This document shows positions 50,237 through 58,454 of a stretch of 64,000 nt of DNA, piece after piece. The notes under the pieces are model-generated. The model was not told where the DNA came from. It made no database searches and saw only the letters and a program-made list of their open reading frames with translations. Each line of letters begins with the position of its first letter. The first letter of the stretch is position 1. Source of the stretch: Streptomyces sp. E2N166 (GTDB taxonomy: Bacteria; Actinomycetota; Actinomycetes; Streptomycetales; Streptomycetaceae); assembly GCF_003671715.1 (NCBI RefSeq), contig NZ_RAIF01000031.1:415770-479769 (forward strand), in the 5' to 3' direction. Both the position numbers and the translations under genes were made by a program.

Positions 50237-52822
50237 GTGAGCGAGATACCAGCGAGGGCCACGGGGTCCGAGGGCCCGTCGGACGGTGTGCCGTTCGGTG
50301 ACGCGGTGTGGCAGAGCAGCCCGCCCGGCTCCATCTACGACTACATCAAGGTCGCGTCCTTCTCCATCGGCGCCGACGGACTCGTCGACCAGTGGAGCCT
50401 GCGCGCGGAGCAACTGCTCGGCATTCCGGCCGAGCACGCCGTGGGCACCGACCCCATTGAGGCCTTCATCGATCCCGATCTGCGGGAACGCGGCCAGCGC
50501 AAGATGGCCGAGATCCTCGACGGACGGGAGTGGACCGGTGTGGTCCCCTTCCGGGTGCCGGACGCCGAGGCCGGCGGCGCACAGCGCGGACGCGGGCAGC
50601 GCGGGCTCGCCGAGGTGTACGTCATGCCGACGCGCACGCAGGACGGGGAGAAGGCCGCCGTCTGCATCGTCGTCGACGTCCGCGTCCTGCGCAGCATCGA
50701 GACCGACCTCGCCGCCTCGCAGGCCATATTCGGCCAGTCTCCGTTCGGCTTCCTGCTGATCGACCCCGACCTCCGGGTGCGCCGCGCCAACCAGCGGTTC
50801 GCCTCCGTCTTCGGCGGCACGCCCGACGACCACCGCGGCAAGGGCGTCCACGACTACCTGCCGCGCGCCGAGGGCGACCGGGTCTCCGCCACCCTGCGCC
50901 GGGTGCTGGAGACCGGCGATTCCATCACCGACATGCACGTCACGGGCTTCGTGCCGGGCACCGAGGGACGCCGCCACTGGTCCGTCAACCTCTACCGCGT
51001 GCACAGCGGTTCCGGCCGGCCCATCGGCGTGGCCTGGCTGGGAACCGACATCACCGCCCGCCGCGAGGCCGCCCGTGAGGCCGCCGCCGCCCGCCGCAAC
51101 CTCGCCCTGCTCAACGAGGCGGGCGCCCGCATCGGCAACTCCCTCGACCTGGAGACCACCGCCCGAGAACTCCTCGACGTCGTCGTCCCCGGCTTCTGCG
51201 ACCTGGCCACCGTCGACCTCTACCAGGGGCTGCTGGTGGGCGACGAGACCCCGCCCGGCCTCGCCGACGGCAGCGCGGAGCTGCGCCGCGTCGCCTTCTC
51301 CAGCGCCGTCTCCGACGCGCCGTTCCACGGCACCGGCGAGCAGGTCGAGCTCGGCGCCGTCCACCACTACGGGTTCAACTCGCCCTGCGCCGACGCCCTG
51401 CGAACCGCCCGCCCGCGCATCGTCCCGGCCGAGGCCGGCGGCCTCGTGCAGTCCACGCTCGCCGTGCCGATGGTCGCCCACGACACGGTCGTGGGACTCG
51501 CCCGGTTCGCCCGGACGAAGGGCAGCGAGCCGTTCGGGGACCGCGACCGCGACCTCGCCGTGGAACTGGCCGCGCGGGCCGCCGTCTGCATCGACAACGC
51601 CCGCCTCTACCGGCGCGAACACGAACGCGCGCTGATACTGCAACGCTCCCTGCTCCCGCCCGGCGACCCCGAGGCGTCCGGCCTCGACATCGCCTGCCGC
51701 TACCTGCCCGGCAACGCGGCCACCGGCCGGCCCAGCGAGGTCGGCGGCGACTGGTTCGACGTGATCGAACTCCCCGGTCACCGCACCGCGTTGGTGGTCG
51801 GCGACGTCATGGGGCGCGGTCTGCGCGCCGCCGTCGCGATGGGTGAACTCCGCACGGCGGTAAGGACGCTGGCGCAGCTCGACATCGAACCGGCCGAGGT
51901 GCTCTCGCAGCTGGACGAGATCGCGCGCGGTCTCGGCGCCCCGGGCGGCGTCCAGCAGGCGACCCGGGCCGCCCGCCGTCCCCGCGAGGCGGACCTCTCC
52001 GAGGTCTACCTGGCGACCTGCGTCTACGCCGTCTACGACTCGGTGACCAGGCGCTGCACCTTCGCCAACGCGGGCCACCTGCCGCCCGTCCTGGTCGAGC
52101 CCGGCGAGTCCGCGCTGATGCTGGACGTGCCGCCGGGACTGCCGCTCGGTGTCGGGGGCGAGCCCTTCGAGGAGGTGGAGGTCGAACTGCCCGAAGGCTC
52201 CCTGCTCGCGCTCTACACGGATGGACTGGTCGAAAGCCGCGATCACCCCCTCGACGAGGGGCTCCAGGCCTTCGTGGGGGCACTCACGGACCCGGCGCGC
52301 CCCCTTGAGGACGTCTGCGACCAGGTCCTCAACACCCTCGACAGCCACCACGGCGAGGACGACATCGCCCTGCTGATGGCCCGCGTCCAGGGCCTGCCCA
52401 GCGAGTCCGTCGGCGACTGGACCCTGCCGCGCGAACCGCGCAGCGTGGGCCGGGCCCGCGAGCTGTCCCGTGCCAAGCTGCTCGACTGGGACATGGAGTC
52501 GCTGGTCGACACGACGGAGCTGCTCGTGAGCGAGCTGGTCACCAACGCCCTCCGATACGGCGAGGGCGAGATCAGACTCCGCCTCCTCCTCGACCGCACC
52601 CTGGTCTGCGAGGTCTGGGACTCCGGCCTGGTCCAGCCCCGCCGGCGCCGCGCCCGCGACACCGACGAGGGCGGCCGGGGCCTGCAGCTGGTCGGCCTGC
52701 TCAGCGCGGCCTGGGGCTCACGCCGTACGCCGCGCGGCAAGACGGTGTGGTTCGAGCTGCCCCTCCCGGGCGCCGACACCCAGCTCACGGACCCGGCGGA
52801 GGCCCTGCTGAGCCTGTTCTGA
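50237..52822 (+). CDS. SpoIIE-type PP2C phosphatase with PAS, GAF and HATPase domains
   Basis: An 861-residue signalling protein. Two PAS-like domains (about 30-150 and 155-280), a GAF domain (about 290-455), a SpoIIE phosphatase domain with VGGDWFDVIEL and LVVGDVMGRGLRAAVAMG, and a C-terminal HATPase domain (LLVSELVTNALRYGEGE, DTDEGGRGLQLVGLLSAAWG). The usual GDVMGHG has arginine in place of histidine. The GTG at 50237 follows GGAGGGG and starts the homologous region. It resembles the 37.5-39.7 kb protein but has an extra PAS domain. Probably controls an alternative sigma factor by partner switching. Confidence 0.92.
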   Translation: MSEIPARATGSEGPSDGVPFGDAVWQSSPPGSIYDYIKVASFSIGADGLVDQWSLRAEQLLGIPAEHAVGTDPIEAFIDPDLRERGQRKMAEILDGREWTGVVPFRVPDAEAGGAQRGRGQRGLAEVYVMPTRTQDGEKAAVCIVVDVRVLRSIETDLAASQAIFGQSPFGFLLIDPDLRVRRANQRFASVFGGTPDDHRGKGVHDYLPRAEGDRVSATLRRVLETGDSITDMHVTGFVPGTEGRRHWSVNLYRVHSGSGRPIGVAWLGTDITARREAAREAAAARRNLALLNEAGARIGNSLDLETTARELLDVVVPGFCDLATVDLYQGLLVGDETPPGLADGSAELRRVAFSSAVSDAPFHGTGEQVELGAVHHYGFNSPCADALRTARPRIVPAEAGGLVQSTLAVPMVAHDTVVGLARFARTKGSEPFGDRDRDLAVELAARAAVCIDNARLYRREHERALILQRSLLPPGDPEASGLDIACRYLPGNAATGRPSEVGGDWFDVIELPGHRTALVVGDVMGRGLRAAVAMGELRTAVRTLAQLDIEPAEVLSQLDEIARGLGAPGGVQQATRAARRPREADLSEVYLATCVYAVYDSVTRRCTFANAGHLPPVLVEPGESALMLDVPPGLPLGVGGEPFEEVEVELPEGSLLALYTDGLVESRDHPLDEGLQAFVGALTDPARPLEDVCDQVLNTLDSHHGEDDIALLMARVQGLPSESVGDWTLPREPRSVGRARELSRAKLLDWDMESLVDTTELLVSELVTNALRYGEGEIRLRLLLDRTLVCEVWDSGLVQPRRRRARDTDEGGRGLQLVGLLSAAWGSRRTPRGKTVWFELPLPGADTQLTDPAEALLSLF

Positions 52823-53064
52823 CCCGGCCCGGTGTCGTACGGTTCCGGGCGCGCCGGGTGCGGCGCACGCGGCCGTATCCGGCCAGGAGCAGCGCCGCCC
52901 CGGCTGTGATCAGGGGCGGCACCAGGTCGGCGGAGATCATCGCGCCCCGCTCCCGACCGCAACCGGAACACCGGTTCGAGTCGTCCACGCTGGCAGCACG
53001 TTCGGAGCGTATGCGCGTGTACCGGCCACCGCGACCGGGGACGGGCCACAGGGAGGGGAACGAC

Positions 53065-54180
53065 GTGGAGCACACGGAACCGAAAGCCGACGGCGGCGAG
53101 GACACCCCACAGGGACCACCCGAGTCCGACGACGAGAGCCGCACGGCCGGTGCGGACGGGAACCCGAACAGGAAGAGGCGGCTCCGCCGCCTGCGCCGCG
53201 TCACCCTCGCCGTCCTGCTGGTCCTGCTCGTGCCCCTCCTCACCGCCGCGGCGGCCCTCCGCGTCAACTACATGGGCGACCCCGCCGACGGCACCCACAC
53301 CAGGAACCGCGACGCGATGTGGCTCGGCCACGCCTGGGTCGACGGCCGCAAGGACGACGCCGACCTCGCCGCCTTCGCCCGCCGCATCGAGAACACCGGC
53401 ATCCGCGACCTGTACGTTCACACCGGCCCGCTGGAGCACGACGGCACCCTGCCCGAGGCGCGCTATCCCAAGGCCCGTTGGCTGATCGACGCCGTGCACC
53501 GCGAGCTGCCCGGCGTCCGTGTCCAGGCCTTCCTCGGCGACGTCCTGGTCACCGAGGGCGCCGGGGGCATGCGGCTGGCGAAGGCCGACACCCGCGCCGC
53601 CGTCGTCGACTCCGCCCGCCAGGTCCTGGACGCGGGCTACGACGGCGTCCACCTCGACCTGGAGCCCGTGCGCTCCGGCGACCGGGACTACCTCTCCCTC
53701 CTGGACGACCTGCGCGCCGTCACCCGTGCCCAGGACGCGCGGCTCTCGGTGGCCGCCCACCAGATCGACCCGCTCCCGGCCCTCCACTCCGTCTTCGGCG
53801 TCTTCACCGAGAACCCCAAGTGGTGGTCGCAGAAGTTCTTCGGCCAGGTCGCCCGCCGCGTCGACCAGATCGCCGTGATGACCTACGACACCGCGCAGCC
53901 GCTGGAGGGCACCTACGGCGGCTACGTGGCCCAGCAGACCTCCCTCGCCCTGGAGGTCACCCCGCCCACCACACATCTGCTGATGGGCCTGCCCTTCTAC
54001 TACGAGAGCAACTTCGACCACTGGGGCCACGCCGAGACCGTCGAGGCCGCCGTCCGGGGCGTCCGCCTCGGTCTGTCCCGGACGGACGCCGACCGGAAGC
54101 TCTTCGGTGTCGCCCCGTACATCGACTTCGCGGCGACGGAGACGAACTGGGACGAGTACCGCGAGGGCTGGGTCCGCTGA
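53065..54180 (+). CDS. GH18-like membrane-anchored protein
   Basis: A 371-residue protein. A charged, disordered cytoplasmic start of about 40 residues is followed by a membrane helix (VTLAVLLVLLVPLLTAAAALRV), then an extracytoplasmic TIM-barrel. The motif YDGVHLDLEPV corresponds to the GH18 DGxDxDxE sequence, with the catalytic glutamate present. Other features are RDLYVHTGPL and VDQIAVMTYDT. It may hydrolyse a cell-wall or extracellular polysaccharide such as a chitin-like polymer. GTG start behind GGGAGGGG. Converges with the Sdh/Frd operon. Confidence 0.85.
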   Translation: MEHTEPKADGGEDTPQGPPESDDESRTAGADGNPNRKRRLRRLRRVTLAVLLVLLVPLLTAAAALRVNYMGDPADGTHTRNRDAMWLGHAWVDGRKDDADLAAFARRIENTGIRDLYVHTGPLEHDGTLPEARYPKARWLIDAVHRELPGVRVQAFLGDVLVTEGAGGMRLAKADTRAAVVDSARQVLDAGYDGVHLDLEPVRSGDRDYLSLLDDLRAVTRAQDARLSVAAHQIDPLPALHSVFGVFTENPKWWSQKFFGQVARRVDQIAVMTYDTAQPLEGTYGGYVAQQTSLALEVTPPTTHLLMGLPFYYESNFDHWGHAETVEAAVRGVRLGLSRTDADRKLFGVAPYIDFAATETNWDEYREGWVR

Positions 54181-54189
54181 GCAGCGCCG

Positions 54190-54203
54190 AGGCCGTACGG
54201 CCT
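54190..54203. terminator. Palindrome between convergent genes
   Basis: AGGCCG-TA-CGGCCT, a perfect 14 bp palindrome ending 1 bp before the iron-sulfur subunit stop codon. Likely a shared terminator. Confidence 0.5.
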
Positions 54204-54204
54204 G

Positions 54205-54972
54205 CTAGGTCCGGCGCCCGATCTTCGACCCCAGCCACACCAGCGGGTCGTACTTGCGGTCCACCGCCCGTTCCTTCAGCGGGATCAGCGCGTTGTCGGT
54301 GATCTTGATGCCCTCTGGGCAGACCTCCGTGCAGCACTTGGTGATGTTGCAGTAGCCGAGGCCGTGCTCGTCCTGGGCCGTGCGTCCGCGGTCCAGGCCG
54401 GTGTCGCCGGCCGAGTCCAGCGGGTGCATGTCCAGTTCGGCGACGCGCATGAGGAAACGCGGGCCCGCGAAAGCCGGCTTGTTCTCCTCGTGGTCACGGA
54501 CGACATGGCAGGTGTCCTGGCACAGGAAGCACTCGATGCACTTGCGGAACTCCTGCGACCGGTCCACGTCCTCCTGCATCATCCGGTACTCGCCCGGCCC
54601 GAGGTCGGCGGGCGGGACGAAGGACGGGACCTCGCGGGCCTTGGTGTAGTTGAAGCCGACGTCCGTCACCAGGTCGCGGACGACCGGGAAGGCGCGCAGC
54701 GGCGTGACGGTGATCGTCTCCTCGGGGGTGAAGACGGACATGCGGGTCATGCACAGCAGCCGCGGCCGTCCGTTGATCTCCGCCGAGCACGAACCGCACT
54801 TGCCCGCCTTGCAGTTCCAGCGCACGGCGAGGTCGGGGGCCTGGGTGGCCTGGAGGCGGTGGATGATGTCGAGGACCACCTCGCCCTCGTTCACCTCGAC
54901 CCTGAAGTCCTCCAGGCCGCCGCCCTCGACGTCGCCCCGCCACACCTTGAAGCGGGCCTCGTAGCCGCTCAT
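54205..54972 (-). CDS. Succinate dehydrogenase/fumarate reductase iron-sulfur subunit
   Basis: A 255-residue membrane-associated subunit that passes electrons between FAD and quinone. The plant-type [2Fe-2S] cysteines are in CKAGKCGSC and the later LLC. The two ferredoxin-type clusters are in CIECFLCQDTC and CNITKCCTEVCPEG. Its ATG overlaps the flavoprotein stop (TGATG). Last gene of the operon. Length and organisation match the actinobacterial menaquinone-linked enzyme (Sdh1-like). Confidence 0.95.
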   Translation of the reverse strand: MSGYEARFKVWRGDVEGGGLEDFRVEVNEGEVVLDIIHRLQATQAPDLAVRWNCKAGKCGSCSAEINGRPRLLCMTRMSVFTPEETITVTPLRAFPVVRDLVTDVGFNYTKAREVPSFVPPADLGPGEYRMMQEDVDRSQEFRKCIECFLCQDTCHVVRDHEENKPAFAGPRFLMRVAELDMHPLDSAGDTGLDRGRTAQDEHGLGYCNITKCCTEVCPEGIKITDNALIPLKERAVDRKYDPLVWLGSKIGRRT

Positions 54973-56951
54973 CAGGACAACTCCTCCTCGGCGAGGTACT
55001 TGGCCAGCTCGTCCTTCTCGAAGAGGGCGAGCAGGTCGGGTCGGACGGGCTCGGTGGTCCGCCGCTCCAGAGTGATCTGGCCGCGCTCGGGATCCGTCGC
55101 CGCCGGACCGCCGCTCGGGTCGGCCAGGGAGCACAGCAGGTTGGCCGGGCGCCACCGGCGGTCCATCGACGGATGGTCCTCGCGGGTGTGCCCGCCGCGC
55201 GACTCGGTGCGTTCCAGCGCGGCCCGCGCCACGCACTCGCTGACCAGCAGCATGTTGCGCAGGTCCAGGGCGAGGTGCCAGCCCGGGTTGAACTGGCGGT
55301 GCCCCTCGACTCCGGCCCGGCGGGCCCGTACCCGCAGCTCCGCGAGCTTCTCCAGGGCCTGCTTCATCTCCGGTTCGCGGCGGATGATGCCGACCAGGTC
55401 GTTCATCGTCTGCTGGAGCTCCTGGTGGAGGGTGTACGGGTTCTCCGGCGGGCCGTCGGACGGCTCGGGCGCCTCGGCCTCGGCGGAGAACGGCCGCAGC
55501 GCCTCCGCGGCGGCGGCGTCGACCTGGGCGTCGTCCACCCGGGGCCGCGCTCCGGACGCCCGCCCCGCCGCGTACTCGGCGGCGTGCCAGCCCGCCCGGC
55601 GCCCGAACACCAGCAGGTCGGAGAGCGAGTTGCCGCCGAGCCGGTTGGAGCCGTGCATGCCGCCGGCCACCTCACCGGCCGCGAACAGCCCCGGCACCCC
55701 GCGCGCGGCGGCGGTGTCGGAGTCGACGGCGATGCCGCCCATCACGTAGTGGCAGGTGGGCCCGACCTCCATCGGCTCCGCCGTGATGTCGACGTCGGCC
55801 AGCTCCTTGAACTGGTGGTACATCGAGGGCAGCCGCCGCTTGATCACCTCGGCCGGCATCCGGGTCGAGACGTCGAGGAAGACACCGCCGTGCGGTGAGC
55901 CCCGGCCCTCCTTCACCTCGGAGTTGATCGCGCGCGCGACCTCGTCCCGGGGAAGCAGCTCCGGGGGGCGCCGGTTGTGGTCGGGGTCGTCGTACCAGCG
56001 GTCGCCCTCCTCCTCCGTCACCGCGTACTTGTCCTTGAAGACGTCGGGGACGTAGTCGAACATGAACCGTTTGCCCTCGGAGTTCCTGAGCACCCCGCCG
56101 TCGCCGCGCACCGACTCGGTGACGAGGATGCCCTTCACCGACGGCGGCCAGACCATGCCCGTCGGGTGGAACTGCACGAACTCCATGTTCAGCAGCGGCG
56201 CCCCGGCCAGCAGCGCCAGCGCGTGGCCGTCGCCCGTGTACTCCCACGAGTTCGACGTCACCTTGAAGGACTTGCCGATGCCGCCCGTGGCGATCACCAC
56301 CGAGGGCGCCTCCAGGACGAAGAACCGGCCGGTCTCGCGCTCGTAGCCGAAGACGCCCGAGACCCTCCCCCGGCCTTCGGCCGGGCGGCCCCCCACCTCG
56401 CTGCGCTCACCCTCCTTGAGCACGCGGGTGACCGTGCACTCCTGGAAGACCTTCAGGCGGGACTCGTAGTCGCCGGTCTCCGCGAAGTCCTCCTGCTGGA
56501 GCGAGACGATCTTCTGCTGGAGGGTGCGGATCAGCTCCAGGCCGGTACGGTCGCCGACGTGCGCGAGGCGCGGGTACTCGTGGCCGCCGAAGTTGCGCTG
56601 CGAGATCCGGCCGTCCTTCGTACGGTCGAACAGCGCGCCCCAGGTCTCCAGTTCCCACACCCGCTGCGGCGCCTCCTGGGCGTGCAGTTCGGCCATCCGC
56701 CACTGGTTGAGGAACTTGCCGCCGCGCATGGTGTCGCGGAAGTGGACCTGCCAGTTGTCGCCGGAGTTCGCGTTGCCCATGGCGGCGGCGATGCCGCCCT
56801 CGGCCATCACGGTGTGCGCCTTGCCGAACAGCGACTTGCAGATCACGGCCGTACGGGCGCCCCGCTCGCGGGCCTCGATGGCGGCGCGCAGTCCGGCGCC
56901 GCCCGCGCCCACCACGACGACGTCCCATTGCTGCCGGTCGACCACGGACAT
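54972..56951 (-). CDS. Succinate dehydrogenase/fumarate reductase flavoprotein subunit
   Basis: A 659-residue FAD subunit. The Rossmann motif VVVVGAGGAGLRAAIEA leads. The FAD-linking histidine is in FGKAHTVMAEGG, the substrate-site residues are in EFVQFHPTGM, and the catalytic region has TESVRGDGG. The C-terminal helical domain ends the protein. The ATG at 56951 overlaps the membrane-subunit stop. Oxidises succinate to fumarate or the reverse in the TCA cycle. Confidence 0.96.
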   Translation of the reverse strand: MSVVDRQQWDVVVVGAGGAGLRAAIEARERGARTAVICKSLFGKAHTVMAEGGIAAAMGNANSGDNWQVHFRDTMRGGKFLNQWRMAELHAQEAPQRVWELETWGALFDRTKDGRISQRNFGGHEYPRLAHVGDRTGLELIRTLQQKIVSLQQEDFAETGDYESRLKVFQECTVTRVLKEGERSEVGGRPAEGRGRVSGVFGYERETGRFFVLEAPSVVIATGGIGKSFKVTSNSWEYTGDGHALALLAGAPLLNMEFVQFHPTGMVWPPSVKGILVTESVRGDGGVLRNSEGKRFMFDYVPDVFKDKYAVTEEEGDRWYDDPDHNRRPPELLPRDEVARAINSEVKEGRGSPHGGVFLDVSTRMPAEVIKRRLPSMYHQFKELADVDITAEPMEVGPTCHYVMGGIAVDSDTAAARGVPGLFAAGEVAGGMHGSNRLGGNSLSDLLVFGRRAGWHAAEYAAGRASGARPRVDDAQVDAAAAEALRPFSAEAEAPEPSDGPPENPYTLHQELQQTMNDLVGIIRREPEMKQALEKLAELRVRARRAGVEGHRQFNPGWHLALDLRNMLLVSECVARAALERTESRGGHTREDHPSMDRRWRPANLLCSLADPSGGPAATDPERGQITLERRTTEPVRPDLLALFEKDELAKYLAEEELS

Positions 56952-57787
56952 CAGAACAACCTCGGATCGTCGAAGGCACCGGACGCGACGAGATACACGT
57001 AGAAGTCGGCGAGCGCGACGCTCACCAGTGACGCCCAGGCCAGCTGCATGTGGCGGGCGTTGAGCTTCCCGACCCACTGCCACATCCGGTAGCGCACGGG
57101 GTGCCGGGAGAAGTGCTTGAGCTTGCCGCCGACGATGTGCCGGCAGGAGTGGCAGGAGAGGGTGTACGCCCAGATCAGCACGATGTTGGCCAGGAACACC
57201 AGGGTGCCCAGGCCCATGTGGCCCCAGTCGTAGTGCTCGTCGCGGAAGGCGAGCACGGTGTCGTAGGTGAGGATGAGCGCGACCAGGAGCGCGGCGTAGA
57301 AGAAGTACCGGTGGATGTTCTGCAGGACGAGCGGGAAGCGGGTCTCGCCGGTGTACTTCTTGTGCGGCTCGGCCACCGCGCAGGCCGGCGGGGACGCCCA
57401 GAAGCCCCGGTAGTAGGCCTTGCGGTAGTAGTAGCAGGTGAGGCGGAAGCCGAGCGGGAAGATCAGGATGATGATCGCGGGGGAAATGCCCCACCAGCTG
57501 CCGAGGATCTCCCAGTTGGGCCCGGAGCGCATCGGCTCGCAGTTCTCCGCCAGACAGGGGGAGTAGAACGGCGAGACGTACGGGGCCGCGTAGTAGTCCG
57601 CGTTGGCGAAGGCCCGCCAGGTCGAGTAGACGACGAAGGCGAGCAGACCCGCGGCGGTGGCGGCGGGTGCCAGCCACCAGCGGTCGGTGCGCAGGTGCGG
57701 GGCGCGGATGGCGGCGCGCGTCGGGGTGTGGACGCCGCCGCCTCGGGGATGGGGTTCGGTGGCTGGAGGTTCCGTGCCAGTGGCCAC
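56951..57787 (-). CDS. Succinate dehydrogenase/fumarate reductase membrane subunit
   Basis: A 278-residue membrane anchor. A disordered start is followed by five or so hydrophobic helices (PAATAAGLLAFVVYSTWRAF, GISPAIIILIFPLGFRLT, FYAALLVALILTYDTVLAF, GTLVFLANIVLIWAYTLSC, ASLVSVALADFYVYLV). Histidines such as those in NIHRYFF and SCHSCRHIVGG are candidate haem ligands. The GTG at 57787 is preferred, as homology begins there and a GGAG lies upstream. It matches the unusual single-subunit SdhC of actinobacterial Sdh1. Confidence 0.88.
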   Translation of the reverse strand: MATGTEPPATEPHPRGGGVHTPTRAAIRAPHLRTDRWWLAPAATAAGLLAFVVYSTWRAFANADYYAAPYVSPFYSPCLAENCEPMRSGPNWEILGSWWGISPAIIILIFPLGFRLTCYYYRKAYYRGFWASPPACAVAEPHKKYTGETRFPLVLQNIHRYFFYAALLVALILTYDTVLAFRDEHYDWGHMGLGTLVFLANIVLIWAYTLSCHSCRHIVGGKLKHFSRHPVRYRMWQWVGKLNARHMQLAWASLVSVALADFYVYLVASGAFDDPRLF

Positions 57788-57815
57788 TGGGCGACTCCGG
57801 TCGGTCGGGTCGGGT

Positions 57816-58106
57816 TCAGGGGGCGCGGCGGTCGCGGGCGCCGAGGCCCTCGTCGTCCGAGTCCGTCCACAGCGAGCCGTCGTACGGCGTGTCGGGGATC
57901 GGGACGAGGTCCGGACGCTTGGGCGCGTCCGGTGCGGCTGCCGCCGCCCGCAGCAGCGCGAAGCTCTCGCGCAGATGGTCGGCGTCGGTGCGGACGCGGC
58001 GTATCTCGAGGCCGCCGCCGCCCAGCTGCTGTTCCAGCCGGGCCACCGACCGGGACAGGTCGTCGAGACTGCGTTGGAGCGATGACAGGTCGTCGTGCAC
58101 GGACAT
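57816..58106 (-). CDS. Small coiled-coil protein at the head of the Sdh operon
   Basis: A 96-residue soluble protein. The first 45 residues form a coiled coil with heptad-like leucines (LSSLQRSLDDLSRSVARLEQQLGG). The remainder is alanine- and proline-rich with an acidic end. It is 28 bp upstream of the membrane subunit gene on the same strand, and I recall a similar small gene at this place in other Streptomyces Sdh1-type operons. Possibly an assembly or accessory factor, by position only. Confidence 0.72.
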   Translation of the reverse strand: MSVHDDLSSLQRSLDDLSRSVARLEQQLGGGGLEIRRVRTDADHLRESFALLRAAAAAPDAPKRPDLVPIPDTPYDGSLWTDSDDEGLGARDRRAP

Positions 58107-58324
58107 GACGTGACCTCACTTCCGTAGGGCACGGCACGGGGCCGGCCCTGGGTGGCGACGTTCATGCGCCTGCGAGTGTCGCGCGTCACACCTGCCGCTG
58201 GGAAGGGACGTGCAGCGATTGGCCGGGGCGTGTCGGTGCATCACGGGTGGTGTTGCGCCGCACGAGTGAGGTTACGCACCGTCGTCGCCGTGTCTCCCAG
58301 TGTCGCCGAACCGTTTCCTCTTCA
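58107..58324. other. Divergent spacer, Sdh operon side
   Basis: Promoter side of the Sdh operon. No gene, no clear terminator. Confidence 0.35.
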
Positions 58325-58414
58325 GTGGCGGCATCCCTGCCCGGGATACAAATGATCAACTCCAATACTGCATATAACGCATTCAACACCCGCGTACAAC
58401 GCAAATGCCGCCAC
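58325..58414. promoter_or_regulatory. Inverted repeat flanking an A+T-rich promoter segment
   Basis: GTGGCGGCAT (58325-58334) and ATGCCGCCAC (58405-58414) are perfect inverted copies, 70 bp apart. Between them is the most A+T-rich DNA nearby, with CATATAAC at 58371-58378 as a -10 candidate. The lipoprotein gene starts 40 bp to the right. Confidence 0.55.
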
Positions 58415-58454
58415 AAGTGATCACCAGGCCCGCGGCCTACCGGAGGTAGCAGAG

